A stretch of 61,102 bases of DNA from assembly GCA_023957115.1 (NCBI GenBank), contig JAMLHN010000027.1, positions 1-61,102 of the forward strand. The letters run 5' to 3'. This stretch comes from Thermomicrobiales bacterium. Lineage in GTDB: Bacteria; Chloroflexota; Chloroflexia; Thermomicrobiales; UBA6265. The notes beneath the pieces are model-generated. The model had not been told where the DNA came from, ran no database searches, and was given only the letters and a program-made list of their open reading frames with translations. The translations under genes and the position numbers were made by a program. This document shows positions 27,112-36,734 of the stretch, piece by piece; the stretch's first letter is position 1, and each line of letters starts with the position of its first letter.

Positions 27112-28062
27112 CTATGCGGGAACTGTGGCGGCCAACCCGACCGGGGTACGCCATTCGGCGTAGCTGGAATCGGTGGCGCGTAGCGACGCCTCGTAGACAC
27201 GATCCAGCTCGCGCGTGATCAGTCCAACATTGCCATCGCCGATCGGGTATCGATCAACGCTGACAATAGGCGAGATTTCCGCCGCGGTTCCGCAGAGGAA
27301 GACCTCGTCGGCTACATAGAGTTCTGTGCGGTCGACAACGCGCTCCTCGACCGGGATACCCAGCACCTCGCGCGCAAGCACCAGGATCGCATCGCGCGTA
27401 ATGCTTTCGAGAATGCCGGACGTCAGATCTGGTGTGATGAGCTTGCCATCACGAACCAGCATGACGCAGGCGCCCGGGCCTTCGGACACCTTGCCGTGGG
27501 TGTTCAGGAGAATGGCGGTGTCGTATCCGTCTATACCGACTTCCTGCCGGGCCAGCTGCCCGTTGCGATAATTCGAGAGATTCTTCACCCGAGGCGGCAT
27601 GACATCTTCGGAAATACGACGCCAGGACGAGATCTTGGCGTGCATCTTCTTGTCGCCGCCCAGGTGCGACGGCAGTGGGCGGGTCAGGATCTGGAGCGAC
27701 GTTTTGACCTCCAGGCCATCGAATCGCGCAAAGTACGTGTCCGCTGTGTAGGCCATGGGGAAGAAATACGTATCGTGCCGGCAATCGTTCACGCGAGCCA
27801 GCTCGACGGTTGCTTCGATCAGCTCATCGACCGAATAATCGAGCGGAAGATGCACCAGCTTCATGGATCGCTGCAGCCGCTCCATGTGCTCGCGCAATCG
27901 ATAGATGTGCAGTTCTCCCTGGTCTTCGTTCCAGTATCCCCGGATCCCTTCGAATACGGCGCCAATGGTCGACCATCCCATCTCGGAGACATGAATCGTC
28001 GCGTCATCCCAAGGCGTCATCTTGCCGTTGTACCAGAGAAAGGATGGGCGTTCGTGGTGCAT
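27112..28062 (-). CDS. ilvE: Branched-chain amino acid aminotransferase
   Basis: 316 residues, fold-type IV PLP aminotransferase that interconverts Val, Leu and Ile with their 2-oxo acids. Family signatures are FLWYNGKMTPWDDATIHV at the start, GAVFEGIRGYW near 50, the PLP lysine in RVKNLSNYRNGQLARQE, and EVFLCGTAAEISPI near 262. I chose the ATG at 28060-28062, ten bases after AGGAG; upstream codons lack a ribosome site. It is downstream of a peptide-binding protein gene on the same strand but separated from it by a terminator. Confidence 0.93.
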   Translation of the reverse strand: MHHERPSFLWYNGKMTPWDDATIHVSEMGWSTIGAVFEGIRGYWNEDQGELHIYRLREHMERLQRSMKLVHLPLDYSVDELIEATVELARVNDCRHDTYFFPMAYTADTYFARFDGLEVKTSLQILTRPLPSHLGGDKKMHAKISSWRRISEDVMPPRVKNLSNYRNGQLARQEVGIDGYDTAILLNTHGKVSEGPGACVMLVRDGKLITPDLTSGILESITRDAILVLAREVLGIPVEERVVDRTELYVADEVFLCGTAAEISPIVSVDRYPIGDGNVGLITRELDRVYEASLRATDSSYAEWRTPVGLAATVPA

Positions 28063-28147
28063 AGCAGGCGCTCCTGACGGCTGGCTTCGCTGCCAGCGTA
28101 GTGAAATCCGCGGAAAAGTCCGGATGCAGTCGAAGCGTACAAGGAAA

Positions 28148-28178
28148 ACGCCGGGATGACGGATTGCCATCCCGGCGT
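28148..28178 (-). terminator. Rho-independent terminator of the Opp operon
   Basis: On the minus strand an 11-bp stem (ACGCCGGGATG with its complement, 9-base loop) runs directly into TTTTCC, 33 bp past the stop of the binding-protein gene. Confidence 0.8.
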
Positions 28179-28210
28179 CTCGATAGAAATCCTATCGATG
28201 CATTTCCGCT

Positions 28211-29980
28211 CTATTCTGCTGGGCGAGTATCCGTGGTGACTCGGCGCAGCATATTCACATAGATGTTGCCATCTGGCACAAGCTGCCCGTATTGGTTCAC
28301 CGAGACATTCTGGACCCATGGCTTGTAGACATTCTGGTCCAGGCGGTAGACCAGCGGCATGTAGGCCTTTTCGTTCTGCATGAGCTTTTCAGCTTCCAGG
28401 TAGATCGCCAACCGCTCTTCGGGTGTCGGCGCTTCCTTGCCCTGGATGACGAGGTCATCGAATTGTTCATTCGACCACGCTTGCCGATGTCCGGACGCCT
28501 TGCGGCTGAAGAACATGTCGCCATAGCCGTTGTCTGGATCCGGATAGTCATACCACCAGCGGATGAAGACCAGCTGCCACGTGTTCTCGAAGAGCTGCGG
28601 CGAGAAGTTCGACTGCGGAACGGGGTTGATCTTGACGTCCATCCCCAGGTTCTGCTTGAGCTGATCGACGATGTCATTTGCCATGACATCTGAGTTGTAC
28701 TGCTCTTCCTCGGCACGCATCCACATGGTGATCTCGGGCCAGTTCTGGCCGCCCTCGAACTCGGTGCCGACCAGCGACTGCATCGCCAGCTCAGGATCGA
28801 ACGCCTGAATCTCGCTCAACGAGGGGTCTTCCAGGAAGCCGAACACGCCCTGCGGCATCATGCAATAGGCTGGGTAAACCAGACCGTTCGTCACCGTAAC
28901 CAACCGCTCACGGTCGATTGCGTGGCTCAGCGCCGTCAGCACCTCGGGCTGGTCGAACGGGGGAATGCCATTCGAGGGCAGCATCATCCAGAGGCCCGGA
29001 TAGACATACGGCGACAGAAGTTGGGCTTTTTCGGGATCCTCCAGATACCGCGCGTAGTCGGCCGCCGGCAGAATGGCCCAGTCGAGCTGGTGATCGTCCG
29101 ATCCTTCTTCGAAGAGGAGCACCTGGTTCGCGCTCGGATAGATGGGGGCGACGTAGTTGTCGATGCTGATGTTCTCGGCATCCCAGAATCCAGGATTCTT
29201 CTCCATCGTCCATTTGACGTCCGGCACCCACTCGACCAGCTTGAACGGGCCGTTGGACACCAGGGGAACGTCACCGCCAAGTGCCCATTGATCGCCATGT
29301 TCCTCGACCTGCCAACTTGGGGCCGGCCAGGCCGCGGCGTATGCCGCCTTTAGTGGGAAGCCACCGCGCGGACCTTCGCAGGTCACTTCGAGTGTCCAGT
29401 CGTCGATCGCCCTCAGCCCGAGATCAGCTCCCGTGATCCCCTCGGCTCCCGTATTGAACGCCTCGGCATTCTTGACGTCGAAGAAGAAGCTCGCGTACGG
29501 CGCGGCGGTCTCCGGATCGAGCTGCCGAGTCCACGAGTAGACGAAATCGTGCGCGGTTACCGGTGTCCCGTCCGTCCATCCGGTGTTGTTCTGGCGAATG
29601 TGGAAGATCCACATGGACGCATCTTCGTTGGATTCCCAGCTTTCCGCCCAACCCGGCGACGGATTGAAGTCGGCATCGAACGTTACGACGCCCTCGAATG
29701 CATTGGTATCTGCATTGCAATAGAGGTCGGCGTTGAAGTCGAACGACGTCGGGTTGATGGTGTATCCGCGCTGGTAGAAGGTCTGGACGACTCCGTCGGT
29801 TCCTTCACCGGCGGCCGGTGATGCATCCTGCGCAGCGACAGAAACTCCACGAGCGGCCAGCGTGGCCATCGCGGCAGCAGCGCCAATCGCCTGCAGCGCG
29901 GCTCGGCGGCTCATCTTACCGGCGAGCACATCGGTGCGAATCTGCGCCAACTGTGCATCGAGTTGAGACTGTTCGGTCAT
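28211..29980 (-). CDS. Opp-type peptide-binding protein (SBP family 5), last gene of the opp operon
   Basis: 589 residues. A twin-arginine signal begins after a charged 22-residue tail (MSRRAALQAIGAAAAMATLAAR, with cleavage likely near VSVAAQDA). The mature part has the family-5 layout, including WTDGTPVTAHDFVYSWTRQL and LTALSHAIDRERLV. It should bind oligopeptides or similar solutes outside the membrane and hand them to the permeases encoded upstream. AGGAGG precedes the start. It follows oppF by 198 bp, a longer gap than those inside the operon, with a small hairpin (30155-30171) and a possible promoter -10 (TAGAAT, complement of 30079-30084), so it may be expressed at a higher level. Confidence 0.93.
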   Translation of the reverse strand: MTEQSQLDAQLAQIRTDVLAGKMSRRAALQAIGAAAAMATLAARGVSVAAQDASPAAGEGTDGVVQTFYQRGYTINPTSFDFNADLYCNADTNAFEGVVTFDADFNPSPGWAESWESNEDASMWIFHIRQNNTGWTDGTPVTAHDFVYSWTRQLDPETAAPYASFFFDVKNAEAFNTGAEGITGADLGLRAIDDWTLEVTCEGPRGGFPLKAAYAAAWPAPSWQVEEHGDQWALGGDVPLVSNGPFKLVEWVPDVKWTMEKNPGFWDAENISIDNYVAPIYPSANQVLLFEEGSDDHQLDWAILPAADYARYLEDPEKAQLLSPYVYPGLWMMLPSNGIPPFDQPEVLTALSHAIDRERLVTVTNGLVYPAYCMMPQGVFGFLEDPSLSEIQAFDPELAMQSLVGTEFEGGQNWPEITMWMRAEEEQYNSDVMANDIVDQLKQNLGMDVKINPVPQSNFSPQLFENTWQLVFIRWWYDYPDPDNGYGDMFFSRKASGHRQAWSNEQFDDLVIQGKEAPTPEERLAIYLEAEKLMQNEKAYMPLVYRLDQNVYKPWVQNVSVNQYGQLVPDGNIYVNMLRRVTTDTRPAE

Positions 29981-30154
29981 TCGGAATGTCCTCCTGAATT
30001 TACCGTGGCTCCCCCCGGCAACGCGCCGGCGGGCATAAACAGTGCGAACGCGCCTATCGTTTTCCTGTTAGGTGCTCGATTCTAGCAAATGTCTGCGCAG
30101 GTTCACACCGCGCAACGAATCCATTCGCCTGCAACGCCCAACGATACCCATCCA

Positions 30155-30171
30155 CTGGCGGTTTCCGCCAG
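30155..30171 (-). promoter_or_regulatory. Small hairpin between oppF and the binding-protein gene
   Basis: CTGGCGG-TTT-CCGCCAG, 7-bp perfect stem with a 3-base loop, no T-run. Such intercistronic hairpins often stabilise or partly terminate the message; it lies 8 bp past the oppF stop codon. Confidence 0.35.
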
Positions 30172-30178
30172 ATCGGCA

Positions 30179-31191
30179 TCAGGCGTAGTGACAGGCGACG
30201 TAGTGATTCACCTCCTTTTCTTCCAACAGTGGTTCCTCGATGGCGCAATTGGGCTGAGCGATGGGGCAACGCGGATGAAACCGGCAGCCGCTCGGCGGGT
30301 TTGCCGGACTCGGCACATCTCCCTGCAAAATGATTCGGTCGCGTACCCGGCCGGGCGACGCAATTGGAATCGCAGAGATCAATGCCTTGGTATAGGGATG
30401 CTTCGGATTCTCGGTAACCGTCCGCGCGTCCGCGATCTCGACGAGTTTGCCGAGATACATCACGCCGATTCGATCGGCGATATGGGCCACGACGGCAAGG
30501 TTGTGGGCAATGAAGAGATAGGTCAGGTTGTACTGCGCTTGCAGCTGCGTCATCAGATTCAGCACTTGTGCCTGAATCGAAACGTCGAGCGCGGAGACCG
30601 GCTCGTCACAGACGACCAACTCAGGGCTCATGGCCAACGCTCGCGCGATACCGATACGTTGTCGCTGGCCACCCGAAAACTCATGCGGATAGCGGTTCGC
30701 AAAATACGAATTGAGCCCAACTTCTTTCAGCAGCTCACGAACGCGGTCATTGCGATCCTTCTTCGAACCCCATTTGGCGATGTTCAATGGCTCAGCGATG
30801 ACCGAGGACACGGTCATACGCGGATCCAACGACGCCGATGGGTCCTGGAAGATCATCTGGATATACCGCCGGTAGGGCCGCATCTGCTTCGGACCGAGGG
30901 TACCGATCTCGTCGCCTTTGAAGACGATCGATCCAGCGGTTGGCTCGTACAACCGAACGATTGTCTGGCCGAGCGTGGTCTTTCCACACCCCGACTCGCC
31001 AACCAGCCCGAGCGTTTCACCCTTGCGGATCGAAAACGAGACATCGTCGACCGCATGGATCACAAGCGGACGCCCGCGGAACATGCCGCCGCCAATCTTG
31101 AAATGCTTCTTGACGTTGGTCAGCCGCAGGATGACATCCTCATCCTGCGTCACCGCCGTTCCATTCGTCGTTGCCACTGGCCCCTCGCCTG

Positions 31192-31195
<4 letters not shown>
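30179..31195 (-). CDS. oppF: Opp/Dpp-type ABC transporter ATPase (F subunit)
   Basis: 338 residues. Walker A is GESGCGKT near residue 67, the Q-loop [12 protein letters not shown] near 116, the ABC signature [16 protein letters not shown] near 171 and Walker [13 protein letters not shown] near 193. The C-terminal oligopeptide-ATPase extension has [12 protein letters not shown] and later cysteines, which in this family bind an iron-sulfur cluster. The F-type is shown by the [13 protein letters not shown] form and by its position after D. Its start overlaps the oppD stop by four bases. It partners oppD and the two permeases upstream. Confidence 0.95.
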
Positions 31196-32265
<1,070 letters not shown>

Positions 32266-32325
32266 AGTCGTCCTGTCTCGGGTCGAGCCGATTGGAACCG
32301 GAGGCTGGCCCCGGCCAGCAAGAGA

Positions 32326-33315
32326 TCAGTCATTGCCCTTTGGGTCGAGCGCGTCGCGCAAGCCGTCGCCGAGGAAGGTGAAGCCCAACATTACCAAGCC
32401 AATGGCAATCACCGGGAAGATGAGCATATGTGGAGTGCTGATGATGTCGGCGGGCGTGCTGGCCGCCCCAACCATCTGGCCCCAGCTCGCCTGAGGCGGC
32501 TGGATGCCGACGCCGACAAAGCTGAGCGCCGCCTCGATGAAGATTGCCGTCGGTATCCCGAAGGTTGCGGCCACGATGATCGGCGTAAGGCTGTTGGGAA
32601 GCAGGTGGCGCATGATGATGTGACCACCCCCGGCGCCGGCCACGCGGGACGCCTTGATGTACTCCTGCTCGCGCAGGGTGAGAAACTGCGCGCGTATCAA
32701 GCGGGCCTCGGTGGTCCAGCCGATCAACCCAATACCGAGAATGATATTGGTCAGGCTCGGCCCGCGCGCGTTGACGAAGAGCATCACAAGCAGCACTTGC
32801 GGAATGGTGTAGATCACATCGACCACCCGCATCAGAATCGTGTCGACAAAACCGCCGTAGAATCCGGCGATCGATCCGAACGGAATGGCAATCGACAAAA
32901 TGACCAGATAGGAGGCCAGGCCGACCATCAGCGAAACACGTGAACCCCACATGAGCCGGCTAAAGATGTCACGCCCGTTCTTGTCGAGTCCCATCGGCCA
33001 GGACCAGCTCGGCCCATAACGCGTGAGGCGAACGTCGACGACCTCGCTCTGACCGTAGGGTGCCAGCAGCGGCGCAAGGATGGCGATCAGCACGAATGTG
33101 GAGACGATGACCAAACCGATCAGGGCCAACCGGTTGCGAACCAGGCGCCGGAATGCGTCGGCCCACAGATTCGAATGCGGCCGGGTCCACTCCTCACCGG
33201 AGGCGCCGAGTGCTTCGAGCGGGGCGACCTCCCCTCCGAGGGGCGGATCGATATCCTGCCCGGCGCCAAGCACGACGGGAGTCGGTGTATCGAACTGATC
33301 GGCGGTTCCTGACAT
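32326..33315 (-). CDS. oppC: Opp/Dpp-type ABC permease (C subunit)
   Basis: 329 residues, with a polar N-terminal 70 residues then six hydrophobic segments. The OppC N-terminal domain appears as RLVRNRLALIGLVIVSTFVL, followed by GLDKNGRDIFSRLMWGSRVSL. The EAA loop that contacts the ATPase is EQEYIKASRVAGAGGGHIIMRHLLPN. I used the ATG at 33313-33315 with GGAG seven bases before; the frame is open 22 codons further. It pairs with oppB, 25 bp upstream. Confidence 0.94.
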   Translation of the reverse strand: MSGTADQFDTPTPVVLGAGQDIDPPLGGEVAPLEALGASGEEWTRPHSNLWADAFRRLVRNRLALIGLVIVSTFVLIAILAPLLAPYGQSEVVDVRLTRYGPSWSWPMGLDKNGRDIFSRLMWGSRVSLMVGLASYLVILSIAIPFGSIAGFYGGFVDTILMRVVDVIYTIPQVLLVMLFVNARGPSLTNIILGIGLIGWTTEARLIRAQFLTLREQEYIKASRVAGAGGGHIIMRHLLPNSLTPIIVAATFGIPTAIFIEAALSFVGVGIQPPQASWGQMVGAASTPADIISTPHMLIFPVIAIGLVMLGFTFLGDGLRDALDPKGND

Positions 33316-33340
33316 CGTCGCTCCGGTGAAGTTCCGACTC

Positions 33341-34279
33341 TTAGTACCTGATGCGCGGATCGATAAAGGCGTTGATGACATCGACCAGGATGTTCATGAG
33401 CGCCAGGAAGATTCCATAGATCAGCACCACAGCCATGATCATCGGCTGGTCTTTGGTCAACATACTCTGCACATAGAACTTGCCCATACCGGGGATATTG
33501 AAGACCTGCTCGACAAAAAACGTGCCCGTACCAATGGCCGCAAAGATGGGGCCAATAATGGTGATCACCGGAATGAGCGCGTTCTTCAAAACATGTTTGA
33601 CGATGACTTTACGCTCGGCAAGTCCCTTGGCCCGAGCGGTACGGACATAGTCGGAACGAATGACTTCGATCATGCAACCCCGCGTATATCTGGCGATCGA
33701 TGCCAGTGGCGCCGCGGCCAGCGCGATCGTGGGTAAAATCCAGTCTTGCGGACGTTCCCATCCGGATACCGAGAAGCCCAGATCGACTCCTCGATTCGGC
33801 AACCAGACGGCGAAGAGCAGGAGTAACAGGAAGCCCATCACGAAATTGGGCATGCTGTAGAAGAGGATTGCGGTGGTCATCGACGCGTAGTCGATCGGGC
33901 CGTTCTGATTAACCGCCGCAAGCGTGCCCAGCGTAATGCCAACCGTCACCGCAACGATCAATGCCATGAATCCAAGCTGGAGCGAAACGGGGAAGGTGCG
34001 CTTGATGATCGAGCTGACGTCCTGACCGCGCCAGACGTAGGAAACGCCAAAATCGCCCTGTAATGAGTTTTTCAGATAGCGGCCAAACTGGAGGATCTTC
34101 GGGTCATCCAACCCGTACTTCGCTTCGATGCGCGCCCGCGCCTCGGGGGTAATACGGTCCATACCGCCGAGTGCGAACGGGCTGCCGGGCGTGAGCTGCA
34201 TGATGATGAAGGTCACCGCTGCCATCAGGAAGACGGTCGGGATGAGCAGCAATACGCGGAAGAAGATGTATCGAAGCAT
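33341..34279 (-). CDS. oppB: Opp/Dpp-type ABC permease (B subunit)
   Basis: 312 residues with six transmembrane segments and the short periplasmic N-terminal loop of OppB (IIMQLTPGSPF near 25). The coupling EAA loop reads VRTARAKGLAERKVIVKHVLKNALIP near 210. It ends with the INAFIDPRIRY tail standard for this subunit. It is the first gene of the oppB-C-D-F-binding-protein operon and has a good promoter about 105 bp upstream. Confidence 0.95.
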   Translation of the reverse strand: MLRYIFFRVLLLIPTVFLMAAVTFIIMQLTPGSPFALGGMDRITPEARARIEAKYGLDDPKILQFGRYLKNSLQGDFGVSYVWRGQDVSSIIKRTFPVSLQLGFMALIVAVTVGITLGTLAAVNQNGPIDYASMTTAILFYSMPNFVMGFLLLLLFAVWLPNRGVDLGFSVSGWERPQDWILPTIALAAAPLASIARYTRGCMIEVIRSDYVRTARAKGLAERKVIVKHVLKNALIPVITIIGPIFAAIGTGTFFVEQVFNIPGMGKFYVQSMLTKDQPMIMAVVLIYGIFLALMNILVDVINAFIDPRIRY

Positions 34280-34381
34280 GTGGTTTGGCTATCCGGTCGA
34301 TGGACCTTTACCGACGGTCGAAACGACAGTCGCTCACGCGCCACTTCACTGAACCCGCGCACAAATGTGTCTGAATGGGCC

Positions 34382-34412
34382 GCAGTGTAGCACTGCACCA
34401 AAGTGGCGGCAA
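34382..34412 (-). promoter_or_regulatory. opp operon promoter with an inverted repeat over its -10
   Basis: On the minus strand TTGCCG (complement of 34407-34412), 17 bp, then TACACT (complement of 34384-34389), with TG one base before the -10 (extended -10). The perfect repeat GCAGTG-TAG-CACTGC (34382-34396) sits over the -10 and could be an operator. Confidence 0.6.
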
Positions 34413-34478
34413 CTCTGTCCGGATAGCCAATTTCCGGATTTGTGCTGGTTGTCTCTTGGTTTTGCCGTCCGTTCGGAC

Positions 34479-35960
34479 TCAGAGAATAAAGTTGCTCAAG
34501 TCCTCGTCGATCGCGATTTCGCCAACCCGTTCGGTTACGAACACGTCCTCGATGAGAATGCGTTCTCCCGACCGGTCACTTGCCGCAAACGAAATCTCTT
34601 CGAGCACACGCTCGAATATGGTTTGCAGGCGGCGCGCGCCGATATCCTCGGTCCGGCTGTTCACCAGGGTTGCGAGTCGCGCCATCTCTCTCAGCGACGC
34701 ATCGGTGAATTCGAGCGTGACATCTTCCGTGGCAAGCAGCGCCTCGTATTGACGAGTCAGCGCATTGCGCGGTTCGGTGAGAATCCGATAGAGATCGTCT
34801 TCGTCAAGACTGCCCAGCTCGACACGGATGGGGAAACGTCCCTGAAGCTCCGGGATCAGGTCCGACGGTCGCGAATCGTGGAACGAGCCCGCCGCAATGA
34901 ACAAGATGTGGTCGGTTTTGACCGGGCCGTAGCGCGTCATGACCACCGACCCTTCCACGATGGGAAGCAAATCGCGCTGCACGCCTTCGCCGGATACATC
35001 ACCGCCGTAGTCGCTCCCGGACGAGATCGTCTTGTCGATCTCGTCCAGAAAGATCACGCCGGATTCCTCGACCCGCAGAATCGCGTCGTCGATCACCGAG
35101 CCCGCATCGACCATGCGATACGCTTCCTGCTGGGTCAGAATCCGCTCCGCCTCACGAACGGAAACCTTGCGCCTGGTCGGCCGGCGCGGCATGAACGTGT
35201 CCAGGAAGTCACGAAACGATCCCTGCAGCTCATCCGCGAATTCATCCCCAAACTCGCCAGGCACGAACTCGTCGAACTCGTCGTAATCGATCTCGATTTC
35301 GATCGTTTCCTCGTCCAGGGCGTGTTCCTGCAACAAGCGCAGCATGCGCTTCCGCTCTCGCTGGACACGCCGCTGCTCGGTCAGTGTTTGCCGAGCCGCC
35401 CGCTCTTCGTCAGTGACCGCCTCGTCGAGCCGCCGATTGCCGTTGCGGATGGGTTTCCTCCGCAGCATCTGCTCGGTGACCAGGTCGACCAGCCGTTCCT
35501 CGGCGAGCTGGCTCGCCCGTTCGCGAACCTCGTCCATACGCTTGTTGTGCAGGTTGCTGATGGCAACCTCCACCAGATCGCGGACGATCGATTCGACATC
35601 CCGGCCAACATAGCCCACCTCAGTGAACTTGGTCGCTTCCACCTTCAGGAACGGCGCGTCGACCATTTTGGCCACACGCCGTGCAATCTCGGTCTTGCCG
35701 ACTCCAGTCGGGCCGATCATCAGGATATTTCGCGGATGGATCTCGTCGCGCAGGCTCTCCGGAAGCAGGCGACGCCGGTACCGATTCCGCAACGCAACCG
35801 CCACCGCGCGTTTCGCATCGTTCTGACCGATGATGTGGAGATCGAGCTCGCGCACGATTGCCGCCGGGGTCAGATTCTCGACGAGCACATCATCGGATCG
35901 CTCTCCACCGGAGCGGGTATGCGCGGCCGCCTTGTCCACATGCCGGGCTGCTTCAGCCAT
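34479..35960 (-). CDS. hslU: HslU, ATPase subunit of the HslUV protease
   Basis: 493 residues, longer than the usual ~445 because of a ~28-residue N-terminal extension and a long I-domain. AAA+ motifs: IIGQNDAKRAVAVALRNR near 43, Walker A GPTGVGKT at 83-90, FTEVGYVGRDVES (pore loop GYVG), Walker B GVIFLDEIDK, and sensor residues near the end. The intermediate domain (about 150-290) is highly charged, with the acidic stretch EIEIDYDEFDEF. The C-terminus EDLSNFIL matches the HslU tail that docks into HslV and activates it. Start and hslV stop share the ATGA at 35957-35960. Confidence 0.95.
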   Translation of the reverse strand: MAEAARHVDKAAAHTRSGGERSDDVLVENLTPAAIVRELDLHIIGQNDAKRAVAVALRNRYRRRLLPESLRDEIHPRNILMIGPTGVGKTEIARRVAKMVDAPFLKVEATKFTEVGYVGRDVESIVRDLVEVAISNLHNKRMDEVRERASQLAEERLVDLVTEQMLRRKPIRNGNRRLDEAVTDEERAARQTLTEQRRVQRERKRMLRLLQEHALDEETIEIEIDYDEFDEFVPGEFGDEFADELQGSFRDFLDTFMPRRPTRRKVSVREAERILTQQEAYRMVDAGSVIDDAILRVEESGVIFLDEIDKTISSGSDYGGDVSGEGVQRDLLPIVEGSVVMTRYGPVKTDHILFIAAGSFHDSRPSDLIPELQGRFPIRVELGSLDEDDLYRILTEPRNALTRQYEALLATEDVTLEFTDASLREMARLATLVNSRTEDIGARRLQTIFERVLEEISFAASDRSGERILIEDVFVTERVGEIAIDEDLSNFIL

Positions 35961-36640
35961 TACGCATCCACCCCCTTGCCGCGCTTGCGGTTCGCTGGCG
36001 CTGATTCCTCGCCGGAGAGCTCGATGAGATCGTCTTCCGCGTGCTCGCCTTCGTCGGAATCGTCGTCATTCGATGCGAGACTGACCGACTCGATCGTGAC
36101 ATGATCGTTGGTGAAAATGCAGATCTCCGCGGTGATGTCCATCGCCGCGCGAACCAGCTCGACCGCGCCCAAATCGGAGTGAAGCAACAGCGCCTTGGCA
36201 GCCGCGGTAGCATACGGCGCGCCTGAGCCGATGGCGACGATGCCGTCATCCGGTTCGATGACGTCACCCTCGCCGGAAATCACCAGAATCGACTCGGCAT
36301 CCGCCACCAGGAGCTGGGCTTCGAGCCGGCGCAGGTAGCGATCGGTGCGCCATTCCTTGGCCAGTTCGACCGAGGCGCGCCGGACGTTGCCGTCACCAGC
36401 CTTCAACTGGCCTTCGAACTTTCCGAAAAGCGTCAACGCGTCGGCGACCGCGCCAGCAAACCCTGCAACGATCCGGCCATCGTCCATGAGCCGAATTTTG
36501 CGGGCGCCATGCTTGAGCACGATGTCGCCAATCGTGACCTGTCCGTCACCGGCCATTGCCACCGTTCCGTTCCGCTTGACGCCCAGAATGGTCGTTCCAT
36601 GCGGTCGGGAGGCTGCCAGGCTCACACGGTCTTGCTTCAA
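35960..36640 (-). CDS. hslV: HslV, peptidase subunit of the HslUV protease
   Basis: 226 residues against about 180 in most bacteria. The mature N-terminal threonine lies in HGTTILGVKR (Thr16 or so), so here it is preceded by a ~15-residue propeptide rather than Met alone. The core has GDGQVTIGD and GFAGAVADALTLF, typical of the proteasome beta-like fold. After about residue 182 comes a non-family tail of ~44 residues, very acidic then basic (NDDDSDEGEHAEDD, then RKRGKG). The start is uncertain: the frame opens with TTG at 36638-36640 and a GTG lies five codons later; neither has a strong ribosome site. Operon with hslU through an ATGA overlap. Confidence 0.93.
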   Translation of the reverse strand: MKQDRVSLAASRPHGTTILGVKRNGTVAMAGDGQVTIGDIVLKHGARKIRLMDDGRIVAGFAGAVADALTLFGKFEGQLKAGDGNVRRASVELAKEWRTDRYLRRLEAQLLVADAESILVISGEGDVIEPDDGIVAIGSGAPYATAAAKALLLHSDLGAVELVRAAMDITAEICIFTNDHVTIESVSLASNDDDSDEGEHAEDDLIELSGEESAPANRKRGKGVDA

Positions 36641-36672
36641 AGAAACACATCTTTCGATAGAGCGTTCACATG

Positions 36673-36706
36673 TCAGTAGCCGCCCGTTTTGGCGAGCGGC
36701 TACTGA
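36673..36706. terminator. Stem-loop between topA and hslV
   Basis: An 11-bp perfect stem (TCAGTAGCCGC with its complement) and 12-base loop sit 29 bp past the topA stop. There is no T-run on the minus strand, so it may act weakly or as a processing signal. Confidence 0.45.
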
Positions 36707-36734
36707 TCAAGTTTACGTTAGGCGGAATCCCTCG

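Noticed and set aside
34365..36104. 579-codon open frame antisense to hslU
   Set aside because: Shadow of hslU; no recognisable motif.
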